In this document: positions 45,526 through 54,186 of the stretch, piece after piece
How the letters are laid out: every line of letters begins with the position of its first letter
How positions within the stretch are numbered: position 1 is the stretch's first letter
From: Phycisphaeraceae bacterium
GTDB taxonomy: Bacteria; Planctomycetota; Phycisphaerae; Phycisphaerales; SM1A02
Reading direction: 5' to 3'
Assembly (NCBI GenBank): GCA_019636735.1
Contig: JAHBWY010000004.1
Location: 124,001-188,000 of the forward strand
DNA length: 64,000 nt
The notes under the pieces: model-generated
Database searches by the model: none
What the model saw: the letters and a program-made list of their open reading frames with translations, nothing else
Told to the model about the DNA's origin: nothing
Made by a program: the position numbers and the translations under genes

Positions 45526-46665
45526 CTAGATTCGATCGCCCTCGGCGTCGGTGCGGAAGAAGTGAACCGCATCGGCGTCGAGGGCGATGTCCATCTCAGC
45601 GCCTTCGCGCGGCGCTCGGTCCGCATCGACGCGGAGCGTCCATCGGCCGAAGGGGCCTTCGACACGGACCTCGGCGCGATCACCAAGCACTTCAACGGAA
45701 TCGACGCGCGCCGCGACTCCCCCGGCTCGAGGGCCAAGGCGAAGGTGTTCCGGGCGCACGCCGAGTAGAGCGGGAACCGCCGCTCCGCCGTCGATTTGTC
45801 TCACGCGCGACAGTGGCACCGCGACATCGCGGCCGCCCTTCTCGAAGTGGAGCTGGTCGCCGCGGCGCGACAGCGTTCCCTCGGTGAAGTTCATCGAGGG
45901 CGCTCCGACGAACGATGCGACGAATCGATTCACCGGGTGGCGATAGACCTCAATCGGCGCACCCACCTGTTGAATGCGTCCATCACGCATGACCACGATG
46001 CGATCGCCGAGGCTCATCGCTTCCTCCTGGTCATGGGTGACATAGAGCATGGTGGCGCGGAGTCTCCGGTGAAGCAGTCGAAGCTCGCTGCGCATCTCGT
46101 GGCGCAGTTTCGCGTCGAGGTTGGAAAGCGGCTCGTCGAAGAGGAAGACCTTCGGCTCGCGGACCAGCGCACGGCCGAGGGCCACGCGCTGACGCTGGCC
46201 GCCGGAGAGCTGGCCGGGCTTGCGATCGAGGAGGGCCTCGAGGCCGAGCATTTCCGCGGAGTGCAGGACGCGGCGGTCGATCTCATCGAGTTCGCTGCGT
46301 CGCGCCCGACGACCCTCGGCGGAGAGCAGCGGGCGCACACCCCGGTGCCGACGCCGATGCATCAGTCCGAACCCCAAGTTACGCCGCACATCCATGAAGG
46401 GATAGAGCGCGTAACTCTGAAAGACCATCGCGACATCACGGTCGCGCGCCGGCAGTTGGGTGACGCGACGGCCGTCGATCGAGAGCTCGCCGTCACTGAT
46501 CTCCTCAAGACCGGCAACCATGCGCAGCAGCGTGCTCTTGCCGCAGCCGCTCGGACCGACAAGAACCACGAACTCGCCATCGGCGATCTCGAGGGACGCT
46601 GCGTCCACGGCACGAACAGGGCCGGGGTAGATCTTGGTCAGGCGCTCGAGTGACAGCGTGCTCAT
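45526..46665 (-). CDS. carbohydrate ABC transporter ATP-binding protein (MalK/UgpC-like)
   Basis: A 379-residue ATPase of the CUT1 sugar-uptake type. Walker A GPSGCGKST at residues 37-45, signature LSGGQRQRVALGRALV, Walker B FLFDEPLSNLD and switch HDQEEAMSLGDR are intact. A 30-residue insert rich in Arg/His (MHRRRHRGVRPLLSAEGRR) lies in the helical subdomain. The C-terminal TOBE/OB part begins with VGAPSMNFTEG and contains LLGVRPEHLRLG. The start overlaps the permease stop by ATGA at 46665-46662. With the two upstream genes it forms a full importer, likely for alpha-glucans given the divergent enzyme genes. Confidence 0.93.
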   Translation of the reverse strand: MSTLSLERLTKIYPGPVRAVDAASLEIADGEFVVLVGPSGCGKSTLLRMVAGLEEISDGELSIDGRRVTQLPARDRDVAMVFQSYALYPFMDVRRNLGFGLMHRRRHRGVRPLLSAEGRRARRSELDEIDRRVLHSAEMLGLEALLDRKPGQLSGGQRQRVALGRALVREPKVFLFDEPLSNLDAKLRHEMRSELRLLHRRLRATMLYVTHDQEEAMSLGDRIVVMRDGRIQQVGAPIEVYRHPVNRFVASFVGAPSMNFTEGTLSRRGDQLHFEKGGRDVAVPLSRVRQIDGGAAVPALLGVRPEHLRLGPRAGGVAARVDSVEVLGDRAEVRVEGPFGRWTLRVDADRAPREGAEMDIALDADAVHFFRTDAEGDRI

Positions 46666-47573
46666 CCCTTGACGGCTCCTGCGCCGAGACCCTTGATGAA
46701 CTGTCGTTGCGCGGCGATGAAGAGAAGGATGCAGGGCAGCATGGTCGCGAGGCTCGCCGCCATGAGCAGGTTGAGGCGATTCACTCCGCCATACTGGTTT
46801 CGGAAGCTGTTCAGCGCCACGCTCAGGGTCATCTCCTCGGGGCGGTGAAGGTACACGAGCGGACCGAGGAAGTCGTTCCAGGTGTAGATGAAGGTGAAGA
46901 CGATGCAGATGGCCGTCACCGGTCGGCAGAGCGGCAGCACGACCTTCCACCAGAGCCCGATCCAGCCGAGGCCGTCGAGACGAGCCGCTTCAAAGAGCGC
47001 CTCGGGAATCTGCACGATGAATTGGCGATAGAGGAAGATGAAGAAGGCGCTGCCGAAGAAGGCGGGAACGACGAGCGGCAGCAGCGTGTCCACCCAGCCG
47101 AGCCATCGGAAGAGAAGAAAGAGCGGAATGATCGTCACCTGCGCCGGCAGCATCAGCGTGGCCAGCATCAGCAGAAAGAGCCCTTCGCGACCACGGAAGC
47201 GCACGCGGGCCATCGCAAAGGCGACGAGGCTCGAACTGAGGACTGTGCCCGCGGTGACGAGCGCCGTCACGACGACCGTGTTGGCGAGTGGATCGAGAAA
47301 GCCCGTCCAAGAGCCCATGCCGAGTCGTCGCAGCCCATCGGGATAGTTCTCAAAGCGAGGTCGCTCGGGGATGAGGGCCGACAGCTCGCTGGTGGCCGTG
47401 GCGCGCATGGCACCCGCTTCATCATGCAGTGAGATGAGCACCATCCAGAGCAGCGGCGCTGCCATGAGCAGGGTGCCCGCCGCCAGCAGCGCATAGAGCA
47501 CCAAGACCGATGCCGGTGAGGACCTTCGTCCGGCTACTGCGCGACGAGTGACTTCGGCGGCAGGTGCGCTCAT
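46662..47573 (-). CDS. carbohydrate ABC transporter permease (MalG-like)
   Basis: A 303-residue CUT1 permease with six hydrophobic helices, the first after a short N-terminal tail (SVLVLYALLAAGTLLMAAPLL). The coupling motif EAARLDGLGWIGLWWKVVLPL, with the conserved EAA---G spacing, lies near residue 200. The C-terminal AQRQFIKGLGAGAVKG is standard for the family. The start MSAPAAEV overlaps the stop of the binding-protein/permease fusion by ATGA at 47573-47570, so the three transporter genes are translationally coupled. Confidence 0.93.
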   Translation of the reverse strand: MSAPAAEVTRRAVAGRRSSPASVLVLYALLAAGTLLMAAPLLWMVLISLHDEAGAMRATATSELSALIPERPRFENYPDGLRRLGMGSWTGFLDPLANTVVVTALVTAGTVLSSSLVAFAMARVRFRGREGLFLLMLATLMLPAQVTIIPLFLLFRWLGWVDTLLPLVVPAFFGSAFFIFLYRQFIVQIPEALFEAARLDGLGWIGLWWKVVLPLCRPVTAICIVFTFIYTWNDFLGPLVYLHRPEEMTLSVALNSFRNQYGGVNRLNLLMAASLATMLPCILLFIAAQRQFIKGLGAGAVKG

Positions 47574-49963
47574 GTCCGCACCTCGGTGTGAACGAAGCTT
47601 CGACTGGTGCGCAGCAGAACCGCGGTGATGATCAGCACCACGACGAGCAACACCCACGCCAGCGCCGAGGCGTACCCCATCTCGAAGTACTCAAACCCCT
47701 GGTTGTAGAGGTAGAGCACATAGAAGCGCGTGAGATCGCGGGGCTCGCCGCCAGTCATCACGAACGCCTGTGTGAAGACCTGGAAGGACCCGATGAGCGA
47801 CATCAGCGTGTTGAAGAGGATCACTGGACCCAGCATCGGCAAGGTCACCGTCAGGGTCCGGCGCAGCGGCGGAACGCCGTCAATCTCCGCAGCCTCGTGC
47901 AGCTCTTCAGGGACATTCTGAATGCCCGCGACATAGATCATCATGCTCGCGCCGAGCATCCAGAAGCTCATGAGGGCAAATGCCGGCGCCCCCAGCCAGC
48001 CGGCATCCTGTCCGAACCAGTCCGGCGCCCGAACTCCAATCAGGCCGAGCAGCGGTTCAAGACCGCGATTGAGGAGTCCATGCTCCGTGTCGAAGATCCA
48101 ACGCCAGAGGACGGCCACGCCGACACCCGCAAGCACACTCGGCAAGTACCACGCGGCACGAAAGAAGGGAACACCGCGCAGCGAACGGCTCATCAGGAAG
48201 GCGGCCGCCAGCGCCAGCACCTGTCCGACCGGCACGGCCAGAAGCACATAGATCAGTGTGACGCGCACGCTCGTTGCCAGCCGCTCATCCTGGAGCAGTT
48301 GCGCATAGTTGCCCAGCGCCACCCAGCGCGCCTCGTCGATCGTTGAAATCCCGCTCCATCGAGTGAGTGAAAGGAGCAGCGACATCACCACCGGCCCGAG
48401 CATGAAGACGACGAATCCGACAATCCATGGTGCCGCAAGCAGGAAGCCCGCGCGCTCCTCGCGCCGAGCTCCTGCGGTGAGCGAACCACCGCGCAGGAGG
48501 AACACCGCAGCCGTCACCACCAGCGCCACGCCGAGAAGCGCCACCACCATGAGCGCCCGCCACGGCATCTTCGGCGCCTCGAGCGTCGCCAGGGCGGAGA
48601 CCGGAGAGGCAAGCTCCATGGCCCAGAGGCGCTCGAAGTCCGCCGCGGCGGCGGCCACCGGCATGGTTCCATCCTTGAGCGCCGCGTCGAAGCGATTGCC
48701 AAGCAGCGAGTCGAACTTTGGATCCGCAGGCCAGTCGAGCGGCTCGGCGAAACGCGCCGCGCTCACGAACGCGCGATCATTGGCGGGCGCCGCCGTCGGA
48801 TCAATGAAGGCGTCACTCTCCGCGACCGACATGATGGCTGGAATGGCGAGGCCGAGCTTCGATTGCTCCGCTTGAATGCGCGGGCTGGTGAGCCAGCGCA
48901 CCAGCGCCCACGCCTTCTCAGTGTGACGCGTCTGCGAGGAGATGCCCCACGCGACGGTGAGCACGATGTTCGAAGGAGGCTTGCCGACTCCACGGGGCAG
49001 TGGTGCAAAGTCCCATTCAAAGTCGCGGATGCGCCGGTACTCAGGCACCACCCAGCGACCGAAGGGCCCCGTCATGCCGAGACGACCATCGACGAACCCT
49101 GCGGCGCCAGCAGTCAGGCGGCTCGTTCCGCTCGTGAGGGTGCGCTCCTCATCGTGACGCCAACTCCGCAGTCGATCGAGGACAGCCTGCACCTGCGGGT
49201 CGCTGGTGCGGAGATCGTCGAAGCTCTCGCCGCGGACATCAAGGCCCTCGCTGCGAAGGTACGCGCGCACCATGGCAGGCCATGTGACGAACTCGCTTCC
49301 GATACAGGGGCGGCCCCGGGCGTCCTCGATCTGACCGATGCGCCTCGCCGCGTCGATGAAGTCCTCCCAGGTCCACTCATCGTGTGGAAGGGGAACGCCA
49401 GCGCGTCGGAAGAGATCCTTGTTGTAGTAGAAGCCGACGGTGGTGAAGTCCTTGGGGACTCCGTAGAGCGCACCTCGCCCCGCTCGTTCGCCGTCGAAGC
49501 GGAAGGCATCAACCACCGCGGGAAAGAAGGCATCGAGCGTGACGGCGCCGTCGACTCCTGAAGCCTCATCACCCGCCACGAGCGCATCAAGAGGTTTCAG
49601 CAGTCCGATCGAACTCCAGTGCGGCACCTTCTCGAAGGGCACATAGAAGACATCGGGCGGATCGCCCGACGCGAGCATCGTCTGAAGCTTGGTCGCGAAG
49701 CTGCCGGCGTCTCCCGGATTGATCCGTCGCACGCGTACCCCCGGGTGCGCCGCTTCGAAGTCGCGCAGCGAACGCTCGACGATGGCGTTCTCCTCGGGGC
49801 CTCCCTCTCCCGACCAGTGAAGCACGACCAGTTCCACTCGGGCGCCGGATGCATCGAGCCAACGCGACTCGATCAGCCTCCAACCCTTCCATGCAAAGGC
49901 GCCCACCACGGCCAGCGCCGCAACGCCCACGAGAAAGGCACGGCCGATGCGAAGGGCGCTCAT
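47570..49963 (-). CDS. fused sugar-binding protein and permease (MalE-MalF-type fusion)
   Basis: A 797-residue fusion. TM1 (about 8-26) anchors a family 1 solute-binding domain (about 40-455) with LVVLHWSGEGGPEENAIVE, DVFYVPFEKVPHWSSIG, GVPKDFTTVGFYYNKDLF and KAWALVRWLTSP. A second helix (about 465-485) leads into a MalF-like permease of six helices, which begins GFLLAAPWIVGFVVFMLGP and has the coupling motif EELHEAAEIDGVPPLRRTL near 690. The binding domain would thus be held at both ends on the external face. The ATG at 49963 was chosen because longer versions overlap the divergent amylase gene. Ligand: probably maltodextrin, from context. Confidence 0.9.
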   Translation of the reverse strand: MSALRIGRAFLVGVAALAVVGAFAWKGWRLIESRWLDASGARVELVVLHWSGEGGPEENAIVERSLRDFEAAHPGVRVRRINPGDAGSFATKLQTMLASGDPPDVFYVPFEKVPHWSSIGLLKPLDALVAGDEASGVDGAVTLDAFFPAVVDAFRFDGERAGRGALYGVPKDFTTVGFYYNKDLFRRAGVPLPHDEWTWEDFIDAARRIGQIEDARGRPCIGSEFVTWPAMVRAYLRSEGLDVRGESFDDLRTSDPQVQAVLDRLRSWRHDEERTLTSGTSRLTAGAAGFVDGRLGMTGPFGRWVVPEYRRIRDFEWDFAPLPRGVGKPPSNIVLTVAWGISSQTRHTEKAWALVRWLTSPRIQAEQSKLGLAIPAIMSVAESDAFIDPTAAPANDRAFVSAARFAEPLDWPADPKFDSLLGNRFDAALKDGTMPVAAAAADFERLWAMELASPVSALATLEAPKMPWRALMVVALLGVALVVTAAVFLLRGGSLTAGARREERAGFLLAAPWIVGFVVFMLGPVVMSLLLSLTRWSGISTIDEARWVALGNYAQLLQDERLATSVRVTLIYVLLAVPVGQVLALAAAFLMSRSLRGVPFFRAAWYLPSVLAGVGVAVLWRWIFDTEHGLLNRGLEPLLGLIGVRAPDWFGQDAGWLGAPAFALMSFWMLGASMMIYVAGIQNVPEELHEAAEIDGVPPLRRTLTVTLPMLGPVILFNTLMSLIGSFQVFTQAFVMTGGEPRDLTRFYVLYLYNQGFEYFEMGYASALAWVLLVVVLIITAVLLRTSRSFVHTEVRT

Positions 49964-50099
49964 GACCAACGCGGTGACTCCACGCCCCGACGAACTCCGC
50001 AGCCCGGTACCATTCGCCACTCTGCCTGCCCGCGACTGTGTTCGCGCATGAGTGCGGAGAGTGTAGTGCTCGTGTCCCTGTGAGAGGAGGTGAACCTTG

Positions 50100-52592
50100 G
50101 TGTCGACGATGCGGAACTGGATGAACCTTCCGGCCCTGCGCGGCGGCGCGCTGGCTTGCCTCGGCTTGGTGATCACGGCCTTCCTTGCACCCGCCGTTCA
50201 TGCTCAAGGAAACGACTTCCCCCCCGATCTGCCGGTCGCGGAGATCTCTGCCGATGTCGCGGAGCGTCCCGGTCGCCTGCCGCCTTCGGTGACCGCGGTG
50301 CGTTCCAAGGATGATCCTTCGAAGTGGGCCGTCACTTTCACGGTGGAATCGCGAGAGCCGGTCGAGACGATGACGATCGCCGGGAGTTTCAACGCTTGGA
50401 ACGCCGGAAGGACTCCGATGCGCCGCATGTGGAACGCGGGCGCTCGTCCAAGTGTCTGGAGCGTCACGCTGGATCTTCCCGACGGTGACCACTGGTACAA
50501 GTTCGTTGCCAACGGCTCGCGGTGGATGCACGATCCGCGCAATCCCGATCACGATCACGATGGCCATGGCGGGCGGAACTCCCGGCTTCGGCTCGGTGCC
50601 ACCGCGAATGTCGATCCATCAACGGCGCGGCGCGGTGATGGCCGCATCGAGGCGGCGGCGCTCGGGCACGACCCGCGCGTTCGCCGCGACCGCGATCTTC
50701 GCGCCGATGGCGGGGCACGGCTTCGAGTGCGCACGCTCGCCGGCGATGTCGAGTCCGTGGAACTGGTGGTCAAGGGCGCCGAGCCGATCTCAATGACGCC
50801 ATTCGTGCGGACCGGGGCCTTTGAATGGTGGGAGGCCGATGTTCCCGCCGCGCTCGCCAGCCAGCCCTACACCTTCGTCTTTGCCGATGGCGGACAGCGT
50901 GTGCGCCATCCTCGAATCCATGAGCCCGACGCACGACCTTCCTCAATGTTCACCACTCCCGACTGGGCGCGTGACGCCATCTGGTATCAGGTCATGGTCG
51001 ATCGCTTTCGTAATGGCGATCCCTCGAATGATCCCGATCCCGTTCGTCCCTGGCGCAGCGACTGGTACTCGACAAGCCCCTGGGAGGGTCGAGATGGCCA
51101 GACCTTCTGGCAGTACTTCGTCTTCGACCGGCTGTACGGAGGCGACATCGCGGGTTTGAAGGAGAAGTTGCCCTACCTGCGCGACCTTGGCGTCAACGCC
51201 CTCTACCTGATGCCGATGTTCCAAGCGCCGGGCCCGCACAAGTACAACGCCACGAACTTCCTCCACATCGACGAGCACTTCGGCACGCGCGGGGATTACA
51301 AGGCGGCCGAGGCGGCCGAGGATCTGCTTGATCCTTCGACTTGGACATGGACGGAGAGCGACCGGAAGTTCCTCGACTTCATCCGTGTGGCGAAGTCAAT
51401 GGGATTCAAGGTCATCATCGACGGGGTCTTCAATCACACCGGCACCGAGCATCCCGCCTTCCGTGATGTGCGTGCGAAGGGAAAGGAGAGCCGCTTCGCC
51501 GACTGGTACGAGATCACCAGTTGGGAGCCCTTCGACTATGAGGGATGGTGGGGCTTCAAGTCACTCCCCGTCTTCCGCAAGGATGAGACCAATGGCATTG
51601 CCTCCGATTCACTGCGCGAGCACATCTTCGCGGTGACGCGTCGGTGGATGGACCCCAACGGTGATGGTGATCCATCCGACGGCATCGATGGCTGGCGGCT
51701 TGATGTTCCCAATGAAGTTCCGATCGTCTTCTGGACGCAGTGGCGCGAACTGGTCAAGAGCATCAATCCCAATGCCTATGTTTCCGGCGAGATCTGGACT
51801 CGTGCCGAGGAGTACCTCGGTTCGCAGGCCTTCGACGCCGTCATGAACTACGAGTTTGCGAAGCCCGCGATCGCATGGGTCGCCAATCGCGAGCAGAAGC
51901 TGACGGCGAGCGAAGTTGACAGGCGCTTCGCCGAGCTGCGACTGGTCTATCCGGCGGCTTCGATCCCGGTCATGCAGAACCTGCTCGACAGCCACGACAC
52001 CGATCGCATTGCAAGCATGATCAAGAACCCGGACCGCCCCTACAACGAGCGAAACCGGGAGCAGGAGGGGCATCCCTACGACTCGGGGCGCCCCGATCCC
52101 GAGCATTACCGTCGGCAGCGGCTGCTCGCCCTCATGCAGATGACCCACGAAGGAGCGCCGATGATCTACTACGGCGCCGAGGTGGGCATGTGGGGGGCAA
52201 GCGATCCGGTGAACCGCAAGCCGATGCTCTGGAAGGATCTCGAGCCCTACGAGGAGCCCGAGGAGAACTTCGTCGACAAGGAGATGCTCGCCTTCTACCG
52301 CGCCGCCACGCGGCTTCGCCACGATCACTCGGCGCTGCGACGCGGCTCGTTCCGCACGATTCTGACCGACGACGCGCAGGATGTCTGGGTCTTCCTCCGC
52401 GAGGATGAGCGCGAGCAGGTGCTGGTGGCGTTCAATGCGGGCGAACGCGCGGCGGTGATCACGCTGCCGTCGGAGTTCGGCGAGCGGTGGAAGCCGGTCT
52501 TCGGTGAGGCCGAGGGTCCGGAGGGTGATCCCGATTGGCCACGCACCGAGATTCCCCCGGTGGCCGGTCGTGTCTGGGCGCGGCCCAAGTGA
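50100..52592 (+). CDS. exported GH13 alpha-amylase-family enzyme (neopullulanase/cyclomaltodextrinase-like)
   Basis: An 830-residue enzyme with a signal peptide ending AVHAQ. A CBM48-like domain (about 60-160, TMTIAGSFNAWN and LPDGDHWYKFVANG) and a second beta domain (about 190-275) precede the GH13 barrel, which begins DAIWYQVMVDRFRNGDPSND. The catalytic residues are the nucleophile D535 in DGWRLDV, acid E564 in VSGEIW and D633 in LDSHDTDR; GVFNHTG is also conserved. The sequence fits subfamily 20. It should cut alpha-1,4-glucans in the periplasm to feed the divergent transporter. An AGGAGG at 50085-50090 precedes GTG 50100; a TTG one codon earlier is also possible. Confidence 0.92.
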   Translation: MSTMRNWMNLPALRGGALACLGLVITAFLAPAVHAQGNDFPPDLPVAEISADVAERPGRLPPSVTAVRSKDDPSKWAVTFTVESREPVETMTIAGSFNAWNAGRTPMRRMWNAGARPSVWSVTLDLPDGDHWYKFVANGSRWMHDPRNPDHDHDGHGGRNSRLRLGATANVDPSTARRGDGRIEAAALGHDPRVRRDRDLRADGGARLRVRTLAGDVESVELVVKGAEPISMTPFVRTGAFEWWEADVPAALASQPYTFVFADGGQRVRHPRIHEPDARPSSMFTTPDWARDAIWYQVMVDRFRNGDPSNDPDPVRPWRSDWYSTSPWEGRDGQTFWQYFVFDRLYGGDIAGLKEKLPYLRDLGVNALYLMPMFQAPGPHKYNATNFLHIDEHFGTRGDYKAAEAAEDLLDPSTWTWTESDRKFLDFIRVAKSMGFKVIIDGVFNHTGTEHPAFRDVRAKGKESRFADWYEITSWEPFDYEGWWGFKSLPVFRKDETNGIASDSLREHIFAVTRRWMDPNGDGDPSDGIDGWRLDVPNEVPIVFWTQWRELVKSINPNAYVSGEIWTRAEEYLGSQAFDAVMNYEFAKPAIAWVANREQKLTASEVDRRFAELRLVYPAASIPVMQNLLDSHDTDRIASMIKNPDRPYNERNREQEGHPYDSGRPDPEHYRRQRLLALMQMTHEGAPMIYYGAEVGMWGASDPVNRKPMLWKDLEPYEEPEENFVDKEMLAFYRAATRLRHDHSALRRGSFRTILTDDAQDVWVFLREDEREQVLVAFNAGERAAVITLPSEFGERWKPVFGEAEGPEGDPDWPRTEIPPVAGRVWARPK

Positions 52593-52596
52593 GCGC

Positions 52597-54186
52597 ATGG
52601 CTCGACGACGCACGCTCCAGCGTTCCGCGCGTCCAAGCGCACCACGGCGCAGCCGTGCGTTGAGTTCGACACGGCCTCACACCGCGCCGGTGTCGCCGCT
52701 GCTTCTCGCCGAGCGCTCCGCTGGAGTGCTGCTGCACCCGTCGTCCCTTGATGGACCCGATGGAATCGGTGATCTCGGCGATGCGGCGCACCGGGCTCTT
52801 CGCCTGATTCACGCCGCGGGGTTTCGAGCGTGGCAGATGCTGCCGATCGGTCCGGTGGGTCCCGGTGAATCGCCCTACAGCGCGAGGTCGAGCTTCGCCG
52901 GTGAGCCGCTGCTGGTCAATCTCGATGGGCTGGTTTCGGAAGGCTGGCTCTCCCGCGCCGAGCTCGCTCGAGCCCGAGGCGCAGCGCACCTTGATGCAGC
53001 GCCGCGGCGCTCGGCGCGTGATCGGAAGCGATCGACGGTCGAGCACCTCTCCGCTCGCGTGGCATGGGCGAAGGTGCGGCGCTTCAAGCGCAGCATGTTC
53101 GCGATCGCGTATGAGCGCTTCCTGTCGGGTGGCGGCGCGAGAAGCCGCGACTACCGGAGCTTCATGGAGCGCTCGCCATGGCTTGTCGAGTGGTGTGCCT
53201 TCATCGAGGCGGGTGCTGAGTCGCCGGGCGAGGCGGCATTCATCCAGTTTTGCTTCGAGCGACAGTGGCGCTCGTTGCAGCGCGAGGCGCGTGCCCTCGG
53301 AGTGCGATTGATCGGTGACCTGCCGATTTTCGTCGCGCCCGACAGCGCCGATGTGGCGGCACGACCCGATCTCTTCCGCCTCGACTCCCGCGGTGCGCCA
53401 ACGGTGGTCACCGGCGTTCCGCCCGATGGCTTCGCACCAACGGGCCAACGCTGGGGTCACCCGCACTATCGTTGGTCCGCTCACGCGCGCGATGACTTTG
53501 CGTGGTGGCGCTCCAGGGTCCGGGCCACGATGGAGCGCTTCGACCTGGTGCGGATCGATCACTTCATCGGTTTCGTCCGCGCCTATGAGGTCCCCTCGCG
53601 GAATCGCACTGCGGAGCATGGGCACTGGCGCCCCGCGCCGGGGACGGCGCTCCTCGCCGCGATCCAGCGTGACCTCGGCGCGCTCCCGTTCATCGCCGAG
53701 GATCTCGGCTCGGTGACGCCGGCGGTGCACGCCTTGAGGGATGGATTCTCACTTCCCGGCATGCGAATTCTTCAGCATGCGTTTGGTGACGGGCCGTCGC
53801 CCGACCGACCTCACCGTCATCCGGAGAACTCCGTCGTCTACCCGGGCACTCACGACAATGACACGACGGCGGGGTGGTGGCGGAGCGCGCCACAATCCAC
53901 GAAGGAGCGCTGCGCTGCCTACGCGGGTTTCTCGCCTGACGCCTCGCCGTCCGATGCGGCGGCGGCGCTCGTTCGGCTGGCGCTGGGTTCACCAGCGCGC
54001 CTGGCGGTCATCCCGATGCAGGACCTGCTTGGGCTCGGCTCGTTCGCGAGAATGAACCTTCCCGGCAGGGCGAAGGGACAGTGGTGCTGGCGCCTCTCGT
54101 CGGAGTGGATCTCGAATTTCGACACGACGGCATGGCGCCGCGTGAATGAAGTGATGGAGCGAGTGAAGAAGGAGAAGAAGTCATGA
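52597..54186 (+). CDS. malQ: 4-alpha-glucanotransferase (amylomaltase, GH77)
   Basis: A 529-residue cytoplasmic enzyme that disproportionates maltodextrins. Conserved blocks: AGVLLHPSSLDGPDGIGDLG, RAWQMLPIGPVGPGESPY, RLIGDLPIFVAPDSADV, LVRIDHFIGF with the nucleophile Asp, FIAEDLGSVTP with the acid/base Glu, and YPGTHDNDTTAGW with the third carboxylate. About 40 residues of basic N-terminal sequence precede the family core. The start is 4 nt after the GH13 stop, and the gene overlaps the phosphorylase by ATGA. It prepares chains long enough for the phosphorylase. Confidence 0.94.
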   Translation: MARRRTLQRSARPSAPRRSRALSSTRPHTAPVSPLLLAERSAGVLLHPSSLDGPDGIGDLGDAAHRALRLIHAAGFRAWQMLPIGPVGPGESPYSARSSFAGEPLLVNLDGLVSEGWLSRAELARARGAAHLDAAPRRSARDRKRSTVEHLSARVAWAKVRRFKRSMFAIAYERFLSGGGARSRDYRSFMERSPWLVEWCAFIEAGAESPGEAAFIQFCFERQWRSLQREARALGVRLIGDLPIFVAPDSADVAARPDLFRLDSRGAPTVVTGVPPDGFAPTGQRWGHPHYRWSAHARDDFAWWRSRVRATMERFDLVRIDHFIGFVRAYEVPSRNRTAEHGHWRPAPGTALLAAIQRDLGALPFIAEDLGSVTPAVHALRDGFSLPGMRILQHAFGDGPSPDRPHRHPENSVVYPGTHDNDTTAGWWRSAPQSTKERCAAYAGFSPDASPSDAAAALVRLALGSPARLAVIPMQDLLGLGSFARMNLPGRAKGQWCWRLSSEWISNFDTTAWRRVNEVMERVKKEKKS

